NCBI RefSeq assembly: GCF_025452195.1
Contig: NZ_CP104972.1
Coordinates: 620,001 to 684,000, forward strand
Direction of reading: 5' to 3'
From: Phyllobacterium zundukense
GTDB lineage: Bacteria > Pseudomonadota > Alphaproteobacteria > Rhizobiales > Rhizobiaceae
Length of the DNA: 64,000 bases
Below, one piece after another: positions 54,200-62,633 of this stretch (positions within the stretch are counted from its first letter, which is position 1; every line of letters begins with the position of its first letter). The translations under genes and the position numbers were made by a program. A model generated the notes under the pieces. The model worked only from the letters and a program-made list of their open reading frames with translations, had not been told where the DNA came from and did not search any database.

Positions 54200-54614
54200 T
54201 CATAATCATACGCCAAAATTGAATTTGTGTCCCGAATTCAATTTCCAGCTCGGGCCCGACCGGCTTCCGGCGCAGCGTTTGGATCGCGGAGTTGTAGTCG
54301 CCGATGGCATATTGAGCCTGGCCCAACATCCAGTAATACCAACCGGGCCAGTGAGGATTGAGCCGGAGCGCCTTCCGCACCTGCTCAATGGCTTCCGCGG
54401 GCCGTGCTTTTTCCGTCGTCAGTTCAGTCTGCAACGCCCATTGCGTCGGCGCGGTTGCGGTCCAGCTTATGGGCGGCTTCGAATTCGGCATCCGAATCCG
54501 CCCAGCGGCTCTCGTGGCCCAAAATTACGCCCAATACCCAGCGATTCCCTGTATCATTCGGGTCGAGTTCGACCGCGCTGTGCTTCGGCAAGCGCTTTTG
54601 CGCGGTTGGGATAC
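54200..54614 (-). pseudogene. TPR-region relic (adenylate-cyclase-associated type)
   Basis: On the minus strand TGNRWVLGVILGHESRWADS and DAEFEAAHKLDRNRADAMG are followed, in a shifted frame, by EQVRKALRLNPHWPGWYYWM and LGQAQYAIGDYNSAIQTLRR. These are typical of the TPR-like C-terminus of adenylate/guanylate cyclase-type proteins. At least one frameshift and no N-terminal cyclase are seen. The relic joins directly to a CobW fragment at 54614/54615. Confidence 0.6.
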
Positions 54615-54806
54615 AATGCCGGTTCCTTCAATAAGCAGGTAGTCGAAGCGTCCCTGTTCGGAAAGCTGGCGAACGTCCTTCAAGAGGTCGTCGCACAACG
54701 TGCAGCAGATACAGCCATTGGTCATCTCGACCAGCTGCTCTTCGGTTCGGGACAGATTGGCGCCACCGTCGCGCACGAGGACAGCATCGATATTGACCTC
54801 GCTCAA
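54615..54806 (-). pseudogene. CobW/ZigA-family GTPase fragment
   Basis: The frame reads SEVNIDAVLVRDGGANLSRT then EQLVEMTNGCICCTLCDDLL and GRFDYLLIEGTGI, which is the GCICC metal-binding core of CobW/ZigA zinc GTPases. The P-loop at the start and the long C-terminal part are missing, and the sequence changes at GTGI into the TPR relic. Its position beside zinc genes suggests a former zinc locus. Confidence 0.65.
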
Positions 54807-54867
54807 GCATGGCTGGCCTCTTTGAGTAGGGAGGTGGCGGGGCGCAGCTGAGATTAAAAGCCGTCGA

Positions 54868-56673
54868 TCAGTGCGCGATCATCTCGCGCACGATCTCCTT
54901 CGCATCCAGGGAGGATGGATAGTAGGTCGGCCAGTTCGCCACCTCTTTCAGCAGGGCGGCGCGATCATTGCCCCAGTAGAGGTGATAGTGGTCCGCGGCA
55001 TCCGGCGCGATCTTGTGATCGCTGAACTGGATGTATTGCGGAGCCTGTGCGTCGCCGCCGGTCTTTTTGAAGACGAAGCGTACCCCGCGGTTACCCGCCT
55101 CGTATTTCAGGATTTCGTAGCCGTCGCTCGCATAGCGGGCTTTGAGCGGCTTCCCATCCTTGAAGAATGTCACGGTGTCGCCGTCGATCTCAATCCGTTC
55201 GACGTCGGTCCGATAGCCGATCTCGTAATAGGCCTTATATTCGTCGGCCTTCTTGTCGCCTTTCTCTGTCTTGTGCGCCATCACCGGATCGAGCGTGCCA
55301 TCCTGCAGATAGGGATAAACCGACTGCCAGTCCCCGGCCCAGTCCGTCAACGCGCGTTCCTTGACCTGCGCGTCCTCAAAGTAGCCTTTGTAAACCTGGT
55401 CATCATCGTGATTGTGAGCATGGGCATGGCTGTTCTCGTGGGCGTTCGCTTCCTCGCCATCGTTGCCGTGGACCATGCCGGAACCGCCGACTGCGACGAT
55501 GTTGAACGGCTTGCCTTCGACCGCAATTTCGCCGGCCTTCTCGAAGGACACAGCTTTGACCAGGTGGAGTTTGCTATTCAGAGGATCCGTAACGACAACA
55601 TTATCGCCTGCGACAGCAATACGGGGCCGCGGATCGCTCCAGTGACCATCCATGGAGTAAGGCTCGGTCAGCTTAAGCGAATGAACGATCTCGCCTTTCA
55701 GGATGTCGACCTGATGGAGCTGGCCGTCTTCCGTGAAGACGTAAGCAAACTTCGCCCGGATGGGATCAACAGCAAAATGCACCCGACGTGTCGGGAGCTG
55801 CACCAGTCTGAAGCCACCATCGGCTTCGGATGGGTCAACCAGCACAATGCGGTCCGGGCCATAGTTGCCGACGAAGTACTGCAATCCCTTGCCGCCGATG
55901 AGCGTGGAAGCACTCCCTTCCGGAAGGGAGGATGCGTAGGGCAGATGCCTGATGGATGGCGTATCGCCGTTTTGGGTAATCAGAAGCAGGCCGGTATTGC
56001 AGGCCAGAGCGTAGATGCTGCCGGAACCCGCCGAGCCGTGCAAGCCAGGGCAAGCGACGTCTTCACCGACCGTGTTGCCCTCGAAATCAACCACCCGCGC
56101 ACCGATTGGCCGCTTGGAAGCATCGTCGGGATTCGGGATCGATACGACCGCATTTTTGTCGTAAGGAACGGCGACGCCGTGGTGAGGCGCCATGACGTCG
56201 GCACTTCGCACCTCCGACTTGCCGTCCAGAACACCCTTCTCGGTGAAGATGCTTGCCGTGCCCTCCCCGTCGAACCACTGGGCAACGTTCCCCTGCTGTT
56301 CGACGAAGTGTCCGGGCTTCTTGCCCGAAATCTCCACGCCCAGAAGCTTCGGATCATCAACATCAATGTCCCCATGATCGCCATGATCGTGGAACGCAAT
56401 TCCCGTGGAAATCGCCGATACAACGCCAGCTGACCCCTGAACCGCAAAGACGGTTTCACCGCTGCCGGTGCGATAGAGAGAGGCCGGCCCCTTGATCTTG
56501 AAGGTGTCGAGTTTAGCGCCGTCGAGCGCATCGATGACGTTGACGACGGGTTCGGCGTGATCGGAAACAAACAGTCTCCACGCAGTCACCTCATTATCGT
56601 CGGCCAGCGCGGCACCCCCGCTCATAAAGACGGCCAGCGCCAGGGCCGAGGCGCTTAAAATTAGTCGGTTCAT
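54868..56673 (-). CDS. aztD: AztD-ZinT fusion periplasmic zinc chaperone
   Basis: A 601-residue exported protein. After the signal peptide (cut near ALADD), residues about 25-400 form an AztD-like beta-propeller chaperone (HHGVAVPYDKNAVVSIPNPD, LHGSAGSGSIYALACNTGL). A His/Asp/Glu-rich linker (about 400-424: HAHAHNHDDD and similar) follows. Residues about 425-601 are a complete ZinT domain (GYFEDAQVKERALTDWAGDW, QYIQFSDHKIAPDAADHYHL, the latter with the zinc His set). AztD hands zinc to AztC; ZinT captures zinc. The joined form should couple both. Upstream Zur-like box and AAGGAG precede the ATG. It follows aztC in the minus direction. Confidence 0.9.
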   Translation of the reverse strand: MNRLILSASALALAVFMSGGAALADDNEVTAWRLFVSDHAEPVVNVIDALDGAKLDTFKIKGPASLYRTGSGETVFAVQGSAGVVSAISTGIAFHDHGDHGDIDVDDPKLLGVEISGKKPGHFVEQQGNVAQWFDGEGTASIFTEKGVLDGKSEVRSADVMAPHHGVAVPYDKNAVVSIPNPDDASKRPIGARVVDFEGNTVGEDVACPGLHGSAGSGSIYALACNTGLLLITQNGDTPSIRHLPYASSLPEGSASTLIGGKGLQYFVGNYGPDRIVLVDPSEADGGFRLVQLPTRRVHFAVDPIRAKFAYVFTEDGQLHQVDILKGEIVHSLKLTEPYSMDGHWSDPRPRIAVAGDNVVVTDPLNSKLHLVKAVSFEKAGEIAVEGKPFNIVAVGGSGMVHGNDGEEANAHENSHAHAHNHDDDQVYKGYFEDAQVKERALTDWAGDWQSVYPYLQDGTLDPVMAHKTEKGDKKADEYKAYYEIGYRTDVERIEIDGDTVTFFKDGKPLKARYASDGYEILKYEAGNRGVRFVFKKTGGDAQAPQYIQFSDHKIAPDAADHYHLYWGNDRAALLKEVANWPTYYPSSLDAKEIVREMIAH

Positions 56674-56687
56674 AGGTCTCTCCTTTA

Positions 56688-56705
56688 TTAACGGTATAAC
56701 ATAAC
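56688..56705 (-). promoter_or_regulatory. Zur-like box ahead of aztD
   Basis: On the minus strand GTTATGTTATACCGTTAA, 15 bp before the aztD start, agrees at 13 of 18 positions (my count) with the alphaproteobacterial Zur box I remember (GATATGTTATTACATTAC). It overlaps the approach to the ribosome site. A separate promoter for aztD is possible. Confidence 0.35.
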
Positions 56706-56740
56706 AACAATCAAGAACTTCTGCCTGTTGTTATCCTTGG

Positions 56741-57676
56741 TCAATCGGCCTTTGTGGCCGCCCGGATCGTATTGACGTTGTGGCGCATCATCTCCTTATA
56801 GGAGGCCGCTGGCCCATCTGCGGCTGATAAAGCGTCCGAATAGAGTGTGCCCCCCACGTCAAGGCCGCTCTCCGATGCGATCTGTTCGACCAGTCGTGGG
56901 TCAGAGATGTTCTCGGCAAAAACCGCTGCCGCCCGTTTCCCCTTGATCTCACGAACAACGCCAGCCAGGTCCGCCGCCGAGGCTTCAGATTCCGTAGATA
57001 TGCCTTGGGGCGAAAGGAATGTTATTCCGTAGGCGTTCTCGAAGTACCGGAATGCGTTATGGCCAACGACCACTACGCGTCTGTCTTGCGGGATCGCGGC
57101 GACCGCCTGCTGGATATCAGCATCGAGTTTGGTCAATTCGGCCCGATAGGCGGTTGCGTTAGACTTGTAGGCATCGCAGCCTTCGGTATCGGCCTTGCAA
57201 AAGGCGTCGGCAATGTTTTTAACATAGATTTTTGCGTTGCGGACAGATTGCCATGCGTGTGGGTCGAATGGCGCTTCATGAAAGACGGCCTTGTCGCCAT
57301 AGTAGTGATAATGCCCGCCATGCGGATCTCTCAGGATTTCGGCATCCCTGGTTGCTTCGACGACCATCGCCGATGTTCCGCTTGCTTCCACCAGGCGAGG
57401 CAAAAATCCTTCGAGCTGCAGCCCGTTGACGAGGATCACATCAGCACTCGCCATGGCAATGGCGTCCGACGGCCTGGGTTCATAGACATGGGCGTCGCCA
57501 TCGGGACCGACGAGCGTACGCAGTTCAATGCGATCGCCACCGACCTTTTGAGCAAAATCTCCAAGAATGGAAAAACTCGCAATGACATTGAGCTTTTCCT
57601 CCTCCGCCATTGAAGGAGACGCGGGGAGAAATATTATGACGCTCAGTGCAATTGTGAGCTGTAGTTTCCTGATCAT
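56741..57676 (-). CDS. aztC: Zinc ABC transporter substrate-binding protein AztC
   Basis: A 311-residue cluster-9 metal-binding protein with a signal peptide (cut near SMAEE). His in DAHVYEPRPSD, a His-rich loop around DPHGGHYHYYGDKAVFHEAP with FDPHAWQSVRN, VVGHNAFRYF and AENISDPR are the metal-site blocks of zinc/manganese SBPs. The His-loop and the neighbouring aztD point to zinc. No aztA or aztB genes follow or precede it, so its membrane partner must lie elsewhere. A Zur-like palindrome lies about 60 bp upstream. AAGGAA lies before the ATG. Confidence 0.88.
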   Translation of the reverse strand: MIRKLQLTIALSVIIFLPASPSMAEEEKLNVIASFSILGDFAQKVGGDRIELRTLVGPDGDAHVYEPRPSDAIAMASADVILVNGLQLEGFLPRLVEASGTSAMVVEATRDAEILRDPHGGHYHYYGDKAVFHEAPFDPHAWQSVRNAKIYVKNIADAFCKADTEGCDAYKSNATAYRAELTKLDADIQQAVAAIPQDRRVVVVGHNAFRYFENAYGITFLSPQGISTESEASAADLAGVVREIKGKRAAAVFAENISDPRLVEQIASESGLDVGGTLYSDALSAADGPAASYKEMMRHNVNTIRAATKAD

Positions 57677-57730
57677 TCAATCATTCCTTTCAGGTGGTAC
57701 TGGCGACTGGCTTCGGATCCCCAACCATCT

Positions 57731-57747
57731 ATGTAATGTTATTACAT
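57731..57747 (-). promoter_or_regulatory. Zur-like palindrome ahead of aztC
   Basis: ATGTAAT-GTT-ATTACAT is a perfect 7-bp inverted repeat, 55 bp before the aztC start. The ATGTTATTACATTA part agrees with the Zur box known to me from Agrobacterium. Zinc-dependent repression of aztC is likely. It is about 100 bp from the divergent dmeR start. Confidence 0.55.
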
Positions 57748-57828
57748 TAAATCAAGGTAAGGCAAGGTCGAAGTGATAGATTGGATTTGAAATGGAGGTT
57801 TCCGGCCCGGATTGCCTATAAAGTAAAA

Positions 57829-57845
57829 ATAGGGTAGGGGTCTAT
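57829..57845 (+). promoter_or_regulatory. RcnR/DmeR-type operator
   Basis: ATAGGGTAGGGGTCTAT has ATAG and CTAT arms around a G-tract, the form of CsoR/RcnR/FrmR operators. It ends three bases before the dmeR ATG, so bound DmeR would block translation start or the promoter. The only ribosome-site-like bases lie in the same G-tract. Confidence 0.6.
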
Positions 57846-57848
57846 ATT

Positions 57849-58127
57849 ATGTCGCATACTGCAAAAGAGAAAGCCAAGTTGCTCGGACGCATCCGCCGCC
57901 TCAAGGGACAGATGGAGGCGGTGGAGCGAGCCCTGGAAGCCGAGGTGCCCTGCGGCGATATCCTGAATCTTGTCGCGTCAGTGCGGGGTGCGGTGAATGG
58001 CCTGATGGGGGAACTAATCGAAGGCCACATACGCATGCACGTCGTCGATCCCGATAAGGATTCGGATGCCGCGCGTGCCCAGGCTAGCGCAGAACTCATC
58101 GATGTTGTGAGGAAATATCTCAAATGA
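57849..58127 (+). CDS. dmeR: Nickel/cobalt-responsive repressor DmeR
   Basis: A 92-residue CsoR/RcnR-family repressor. The metal ligands of RcnR, His3, Cys35, His60 and His64, are present at exactly those positions (SHTAK, EVPCGD, EGHIRMHVV), which points to Ni(II)/Co(II) rather than Cu(I) or formaldehyde sensing. The TGA overlaps dmeF's ATG, forming a two-gene operon. In Rhizobium leguminosarum DmeR represses dmeRF until nickel or cobalt binds. The G-tract operator lies at its start. Confidence 0.92.
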   Translation: MSHTAKEKAKLLGRIRRLKGQMEAVERALEAEVPCGDILNLVASVRGAVNGLMGELIEGHIRMHVVDPDKDSDAARAQASAELIDVVRKYLK

Positions 58128-59068
58128 CCCATGACGATACAACACATGCGCAGACAAGTACTCACGACCACGTTTTCCTTGGCGACAATCACGAGCGCAA
58201 CGAGCGCCGCACATGGTTGGTCATCGCCTTGACGGCGACAATGATGGTGGCGGAAATTGTGGCAGGAACCGTCTTCGGTTCGATGGCGCTCGTCGCTGAC
58301 GGCTGGCACATGTCCACGCATGCGGCCGCGATGTTGATCGCGGCGTTGGCTTATCTGTATGCCCGCAAAAATGCTCGCAATCCACGCTTCACTTTCGGGA
58401 CGGGTAAGTTTGGCGATCTTGCCGCATTCGCCAGTGCCGTCGTGCTTGCCCTGATAGCGCTGTTGATCGGTTGGGAGAGTTTCGTGCGTCTTGCCAATCC
58501 CATTCCCATCAGCTTCCCGCAGGCAATCTCCGTCGCTGTGATCGGTCTCACTGTCAACCTCATTTGCGCCTGGCTGCTGCGCGACGACCAGTCTCACCAC
58601 AGCCATGGACTTGACCATCAATATCATCACCAAGGACATAGTCATGACAACAATCTGCGGGCGGCCTACCTGCACGTCCTCGCCGACGCTTTGACCTCGG
58701 TTCTTGCTATTGCCGCCCTTGTTACCGGCAGCATCTATGGCTGGTTGTGGCTGGATCCGGCGGTGGGCATTGTCGGTGCGCTTGTCATCGCCAAATGGTC
58801 TTGGGGCCTCATTCGAGATGCGGGCGCGGTGCTCCTGGACTATGTGCCATCCAGCGAAGATTTACCGGAAGAGATCCGCTCCGCGCTTGAAGAAGAAGGC
58901 GACGTAATCACTGACCTGCACGTCTGGCAACTTGGTCCCGGACATCACGGGGCCATCGTGTCACTCGTCAGCGAACGTCCGAAGGCGCCGTCATCCTATC
59001 GCGAGAAACTCTCTCATATTCATGACCTGTCACATGTAACGATCGAAGTCGAACCAAGGGCTGCTTAA
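58124..59068 (+). CDS. dmeF: Cation diffusion facilitator DmeF (Ni/Co efflux)
   Basis: A 314-residue CDF exporter with six spans. His-rich N-terminus (HDHVFLGDNHERNER) and cytosolic loop (HHSHGLDHQYHHQGHSHDNN) bind metal; the transport site HxxxD pairs appear as ALVADGWHMSTHAAAML and YLHVLADALTSVLA. C-terminal domain (about 205-314) ends IHDLSHVTIEVEPRA. It expels Ni and Co under DmeR control, coupled to the dmeR gene by ATGA. Confidence 0.93.
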   Translation: MTHDDTTHAQTSTHDHVFLGDNHERNERRTWLVIALTATMMVAEIVAGTVFGSMALVADGWHMSTHAAAMLIAALAYLYARKNARNPRFTFGTGKFGDLAAFASAVVLALIALLIGWESFVRLANPIPISFPQAISVAVIGLTVNLICAWLLRDDQSHHSHGLDHQYHHQGHSHDNNLRAAYLHVLADALTSVLAIAALVTGSIYGWLWLDPAVGIVGALVIAKWSWGLIRDAGAVLLDYVPSSEDLPEEIRSALEEEGDVITDLHVWQLGPGHHGAIVSLVSERPKAPSSYREKLSHIHDLSHVTIEVEPRAA

Positions 59069-59089
59069 GACCGTCAGCCCCATTTCAAT

Positions 59090-59151
59090 GGTCAAAATGC
59101 CGATGAGGACCGGTTTTCAGCGATTTCGATTGGTGCCATAGATTCTACAGT
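59090..59151 (+). repeat. Relic shared with 37146-37203, probable VOC N-terminus
   Basis: AAAATGCCGAT, TTTTCAG, GATTTCGATT, GTGCC and TTCTACA in the same order as near 37150. One frame reads FSDFDWCHRFYSRGS, the VOC N-terminal pattern. The sequence is broken soon after and no full gene follows. Confidence 0.45.
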
Positions 59152-60098
59152 CGCGGATCAACGGAAAATGACGTCTGCTTGAAACTTGTATTGAAAAGAC
59201 AGCTTCTAGGCCAGCAGCTAAAACTGCGTCTGCGCCGCCAAATATACAAATCGAAACTAACCAACCTGCTCGATCGTACTGGACCTCATTCAGAGAACAT
59301 TCTGGTTATCAGGGTCGTGTTGTGCTTATCTCCTGAAGTCAGTCTTGCGCAAGCTCTTGAACCGCACTCATTGCAAACGAGGTTTCGTCCTCTCCGAGGC
59401 CGACGAGTCGAGATACATCCGGGCCCCCTGGATGACGCCGCGCATATTGTCATACATCACGAAACCAACCGATAATGGCGTTGCCATCGCTAAGATTTTC
59501 GTCCGAAATCGACGAACCTGCCACTTGGCGCATAAAAAGGATGGAATAGTCTGCTGTATAGGAACGTCACGTCGCGATCGACGGAACGCCACTCCCGAGA
59601 TCTATCGATCTTCCCCAAGGTTAAGGAAGGTATGAGGGCGGAAACTGGATTGACTGGATATCCATCTTGAAACCAGCTTCTACACCAGTTGCATCATCCC
59701 CCTCCGAATTTTAATCGTTTCCGTCTCGAAAAATCCGAATGGCACCCGCCGTCGAATGACTGCGGCATCATGTTAAAGAGGGTTTTAGCAATAGCTTTCG
59801 CAGACGGATCTGGAAACCAATGCAAAGTGTGTATTTGGGGAATACTCGACATTTTCTGCTGCGTGCCCGATGCAATAATGCTCACACGTATTCGGGTAAT
59901 GCATTCTCGGAGACGTATGAACATGAGCACCAAATCCCGCTTGATCTTCGTGATCACGGTTTTGTCGATCCGGCGGCCCCAGATCAACGTGTCCTACTCA
60001 ACGTTTGAACATGCGCCTCTCGAGTATATCTGCAGAGTGTCAAGCTTTCGGCCGCGGGCGTATGGCGTAGGTACGAATTAAAAATAGAGAGGTGATGC
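59152..60098. other. Intergenic, no supported gene
   Basis: About 950 bp between dmeF and the A+T-rich gene pair. A minus-strand frame near 59368-59500 (GFVMYDNMRG) and a plus-strand one near 59920-60008 (DLRDHGFVDPAAPDQRVLLN) have protein-like composition but no family I can name. Both may be gene relics. Confidence 0.35.
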
Positions 60099-61115
60099 AT
60101 GAAAACGCTGCTGCTTAAAAGAGAGGAAGTTAGCAGATTAATCTGCATTAGCGAAGTCATCGGTACGGTGGAAGAGGCATACAAGGCCTTTAACAGCGAT
60201 CAGGTGGAACAACCTGACTATATCGGGATACATCTCCCCTCGCCTCGTGGGGAAATTGATTTCAAGGTTGGTTATTACAAAGCCAACGAAGTGATCTCTA
60301 TGAAAGTATCCTCTGGAGGGTTCATCAACAATCCAACAGCACACGGCGTACCCAGTGGCATGGGGACCATCCTGCTACTTGATGCCAGGAGTTGTGCGTT
60401 AATTTGCGTTATGGATGGAAGTTTGATCACTGGTCTCAGAACAGGAGCGTCTGGAGCCGTTTCCGTAAAAGCGCTGGCAAGGAAAAATGCAAAAAAAATT
60501 ACGTCGATCGGGACGGGAAATCAGGCAAGAATGCAAATCCGGATGATCAACGACACTATGAAAATTGAAGAAATTCATGCATGGGACCGTAACCCGGAAA
60601 CGCTCTCCAAATACAAGACGGATATTGAAAGCGAATTTGGCATTCCTGTAATCATGGCAAACTCCAAAAAAGAAGCGGTTGAGCAGGCCGATATCCTGAT
60701 TACGACGACCCGCGGAAAAGGGTCGCTTGTGGAACCAGAATGGGTGAAACCCGGTACACACATTGTTGCAATTGGTACAGATCAGCAAGGTAAACAAGAA
60801 CTGGGTCCAGAGATTTTTAGGAATGCAAAAGTAGTCGTTGACTCAATTGCGCAGTGCACCGAAAAGGGCGAAACGTGGCATCCATTAAATAAAAATATCA
60901 TCACCAAAGAAGATATCCATGGAGAAATCGGCGAGATATTGCTGGGCAAAAAGCCAGGAAGAGAAAATGATGAAGAAGTTACCATTTTCGACTCCACAGG
61001 AATGGCCATACAAGACAATGTAACGTCGATCAAAATTTATCGAAATGCAATAGAAAGAAACATTGGAACTTTCTTCGAGTTCTTTGATAACGATTTTAGA
61101 GACTTCGCACAGTAA
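60099..61115 (+). CDS. Ornithine cyclodeaminase-family protein
   Basis: A 338-residue NAD(P)-dependent mu-crystallin/ornithine-cyclodeaminase-family enzyme: [20 protein letters not shown], the [20 protein letters not shown] region and the [11 protein letters not shown] dinucleotide site. Family members include ornithine cyclodeaminase, alanine dehydrogenase and iminosuccinate reductase (BhcD); EutC of ectoine use is also related. GAGAGG lies before the ATG. Its codons use far more AAA, AAT and ATT than neighbouring genes, a sign of transfer. A dehydratase follows 157 bp downstream. Confidence 0.85.
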   Translation: MKTLLLKREEVSRLICISEVIGTVEEAYKAFNSDQVEQPDYIGIHLPSPRGEIDFKVGYYKANEVISMKVSSGGFINNPTAHGVPSGMGTILLLDARSCALICVMDGSLITGLRTGASGAVSVKALARKNAKKITSIGTGNQARMQIRMINDTMKIEEIHAWDRNPETLSKYKTDIESEFGIPVIMANSKKEAVEQADILITTTRGKGSLVEPEWVKPGTHIVAIGTDQQGKQELGPEIFRNAKVVVDSIAQCTEKGETWHPLNKNIITKEDIHGEIGEILLGKKPGRENDEEVTIFDSTGMAIQDNVTSIKIYRNAIERNIGTFFEFFDNDFRDFAQ

Positions 61116-61271
61116 AGTTGCTCTTAAAATTCCCACCAAGAGGGCCCTGCGTGTGCAGTACACTGCGAGCAAATCCGAAGCTTGGTTCCAAAAAATAAAT
61201 TTAACATCGATCAAGGCGTCCTCTTATGTTCAGAGGAACGTGATTCTTGAAGTTGAAGGGCGACAGGTAAT

Positions 61272-62255
61272 ATGCGCAACTACCCAACAATACAGGACAT
61301 TCGCGAAGCCCAGAAAAGGCTGGCACCCCTCATCAGGCATACGCCGTTGTTGCGAGCAGAAAAAATAGAGGAAGTTGTTGGTTGTCAGCTATATCTTAAA
61401 CCTGAAACCTTGCAAATTACTGGCGCATTTAAAATTCGCGGCGCTCTCAACAAGGCACTTTCGCTCCCAAGAGAAGAGATCGCAAACGGCATCATTGCCT
61501 CATCGTCGGGCAATCATGCCCAGGGGCTTTCTTACGCGGCAAGGATGCTGGGCGTAAAAGTGATATTGGTACTCCCGGTGACCACGCCAAAAATTAAGAT
61601 TGCCAATACAAAGGCTTTGGGCGCGGAAGTCATTCTCTTTGATGGGGATACTGCTGCCAGATGGAAGAGGGTCTACGAAATCGCTGAAGAAAACAAATAT
61701 GCGACTATTCACGGTTTTGAGGACCCCATGGTAATGGCTGGCCAGGGAACAATAGGGTGCGAAATACTGGAGGACTTGGAAGATGTGGATACGGTCATTA
61801 TTCCCGTCGGCGGCGGAGGCCTTATCTCGGGAATCGCGACGGCTATCAAGGAAACGAAACCATCAGTGCGCGTTATAGGCGCAGAGCCTGCCTTAACACC
61901 GAAGTATTTTCACAGCCGGATAAATAAAGAACGTACGTCGTTTCCCTTAAAAGATACCATTGCCGATGGCTTGAGAATAAGTGTTCCGGGTAAAAACCCC
62001 TATCCTATAATTGAAAAGTATGTGGATGAGATTATTCTTGTTGACGACGAACATATCATCGCAGGTATGCGTACTCTTGCCAACGATGCAAAATTAATCG
62101 CTGAACCGGCCGCCTCGATTGGTATTGGCGCTTTGTTGGCCGGCTCCATAAAAGTCAGACCGGACGAAAAGGTTTGCGCGGTGTTGACTGGAGGGAACTG
62201 GGACTTATGCGACCTTGCTGAGATATACAAAGTTGCTGAGAGTAACGAAAGATGA
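61272..62255 (+). CDS. Threonine/serine dehydratase-family PLP enzyme
   Basis: A 327-residue fold-type II PLP enzyme. The Lys in GAFKIRGALNKA carries PLP; SSGNHAQGLSYAAR and the glycine-rich PVGGGGLISG complete the site. It has no C-terminal regulatory (ACT) domain, so it is of the catabolic dehydratase/serine racemase/hydroxyaspartate dehydratase group. The neighbour is of the OCD family; this pair recalls EutB/EutC of ectoine use or BhcB/BhcD of the beta-hydroxyaspartate cycle, but the other cycle genes are not in the window. It is A+T-rich like its neighbour. Confidence 0.87.
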   Translation: MRNYPTIQDIREAQKRLAPLIRHTPLLRAEKIEEVVGCQLYLKPETLQITGAFKIRGALNKALSLPREEIANGIIASSSGNHAQGLSYAARMLGVKVILVLPVTTPKIKIANTKALGAEVILFDGDTAARWKRVYEIAEENKYATIHGFEDPMVMAGQGTIGCEILEDLEDVDTVIIPVGGGGLISGIATAIKETKPSVRVIGAEPALTPKYFHSRINKERTSFPLKDTIADGLRISVPGKNPYPIIEKYVDEIILVDDEHIIAGMRTLANDAKLIAEPAASIGIGALLAGSIKVRPDEKVCAVLTGGNWDLCDLAEIYKVAESNER

Positions 62256-62633
62256 AGACCGGACAGATGTGCATGCGCTCACGGTGACATGCCATGGCAG
62301 CGAGCCGGTCTGCCCAGTGCGCCATCTGACACGAAAAGATCCGCCCGATCGTCGACGGTTTCGCGTCATGGCTCATCAAGGAACGGATTCACCAGGCAGA
62401 AGACCAAGCTTATAGTCGCGGGTGTTGGCTAACGCACCCGGCAAGAAGCCTGATTTAATCTTCGATCTTCCGCTGATCACTGGCCCGGCAACCGCACTAC
62501 GCGCTTTATAAGTAGGGCGGTGCGGCCGCCCTTTGGGTGCAAGAATGCTGTCGTGTGATTTTGGGCTTCTCATTCGCTGAAAATCCGCTCTGATGTATCT
62601 AGACGGGACGAGCGTTGTAATCGCGAACAACGT
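62256..62633. other. Intergenic, no supported gene
   Basis: About 380 bp between convergent genes. No recognisable frame, and no clear terminator hairpin with a T-tract was seen. Confidence 0.35.

Noticed and set aside
59368..59592. Minus-strand frame with GFVMYDNMRGVIQGARMYL
   Set aside because: Slight likeness to DJ-1/PfpI-type starts, too weak to call; no gene-length continuation.
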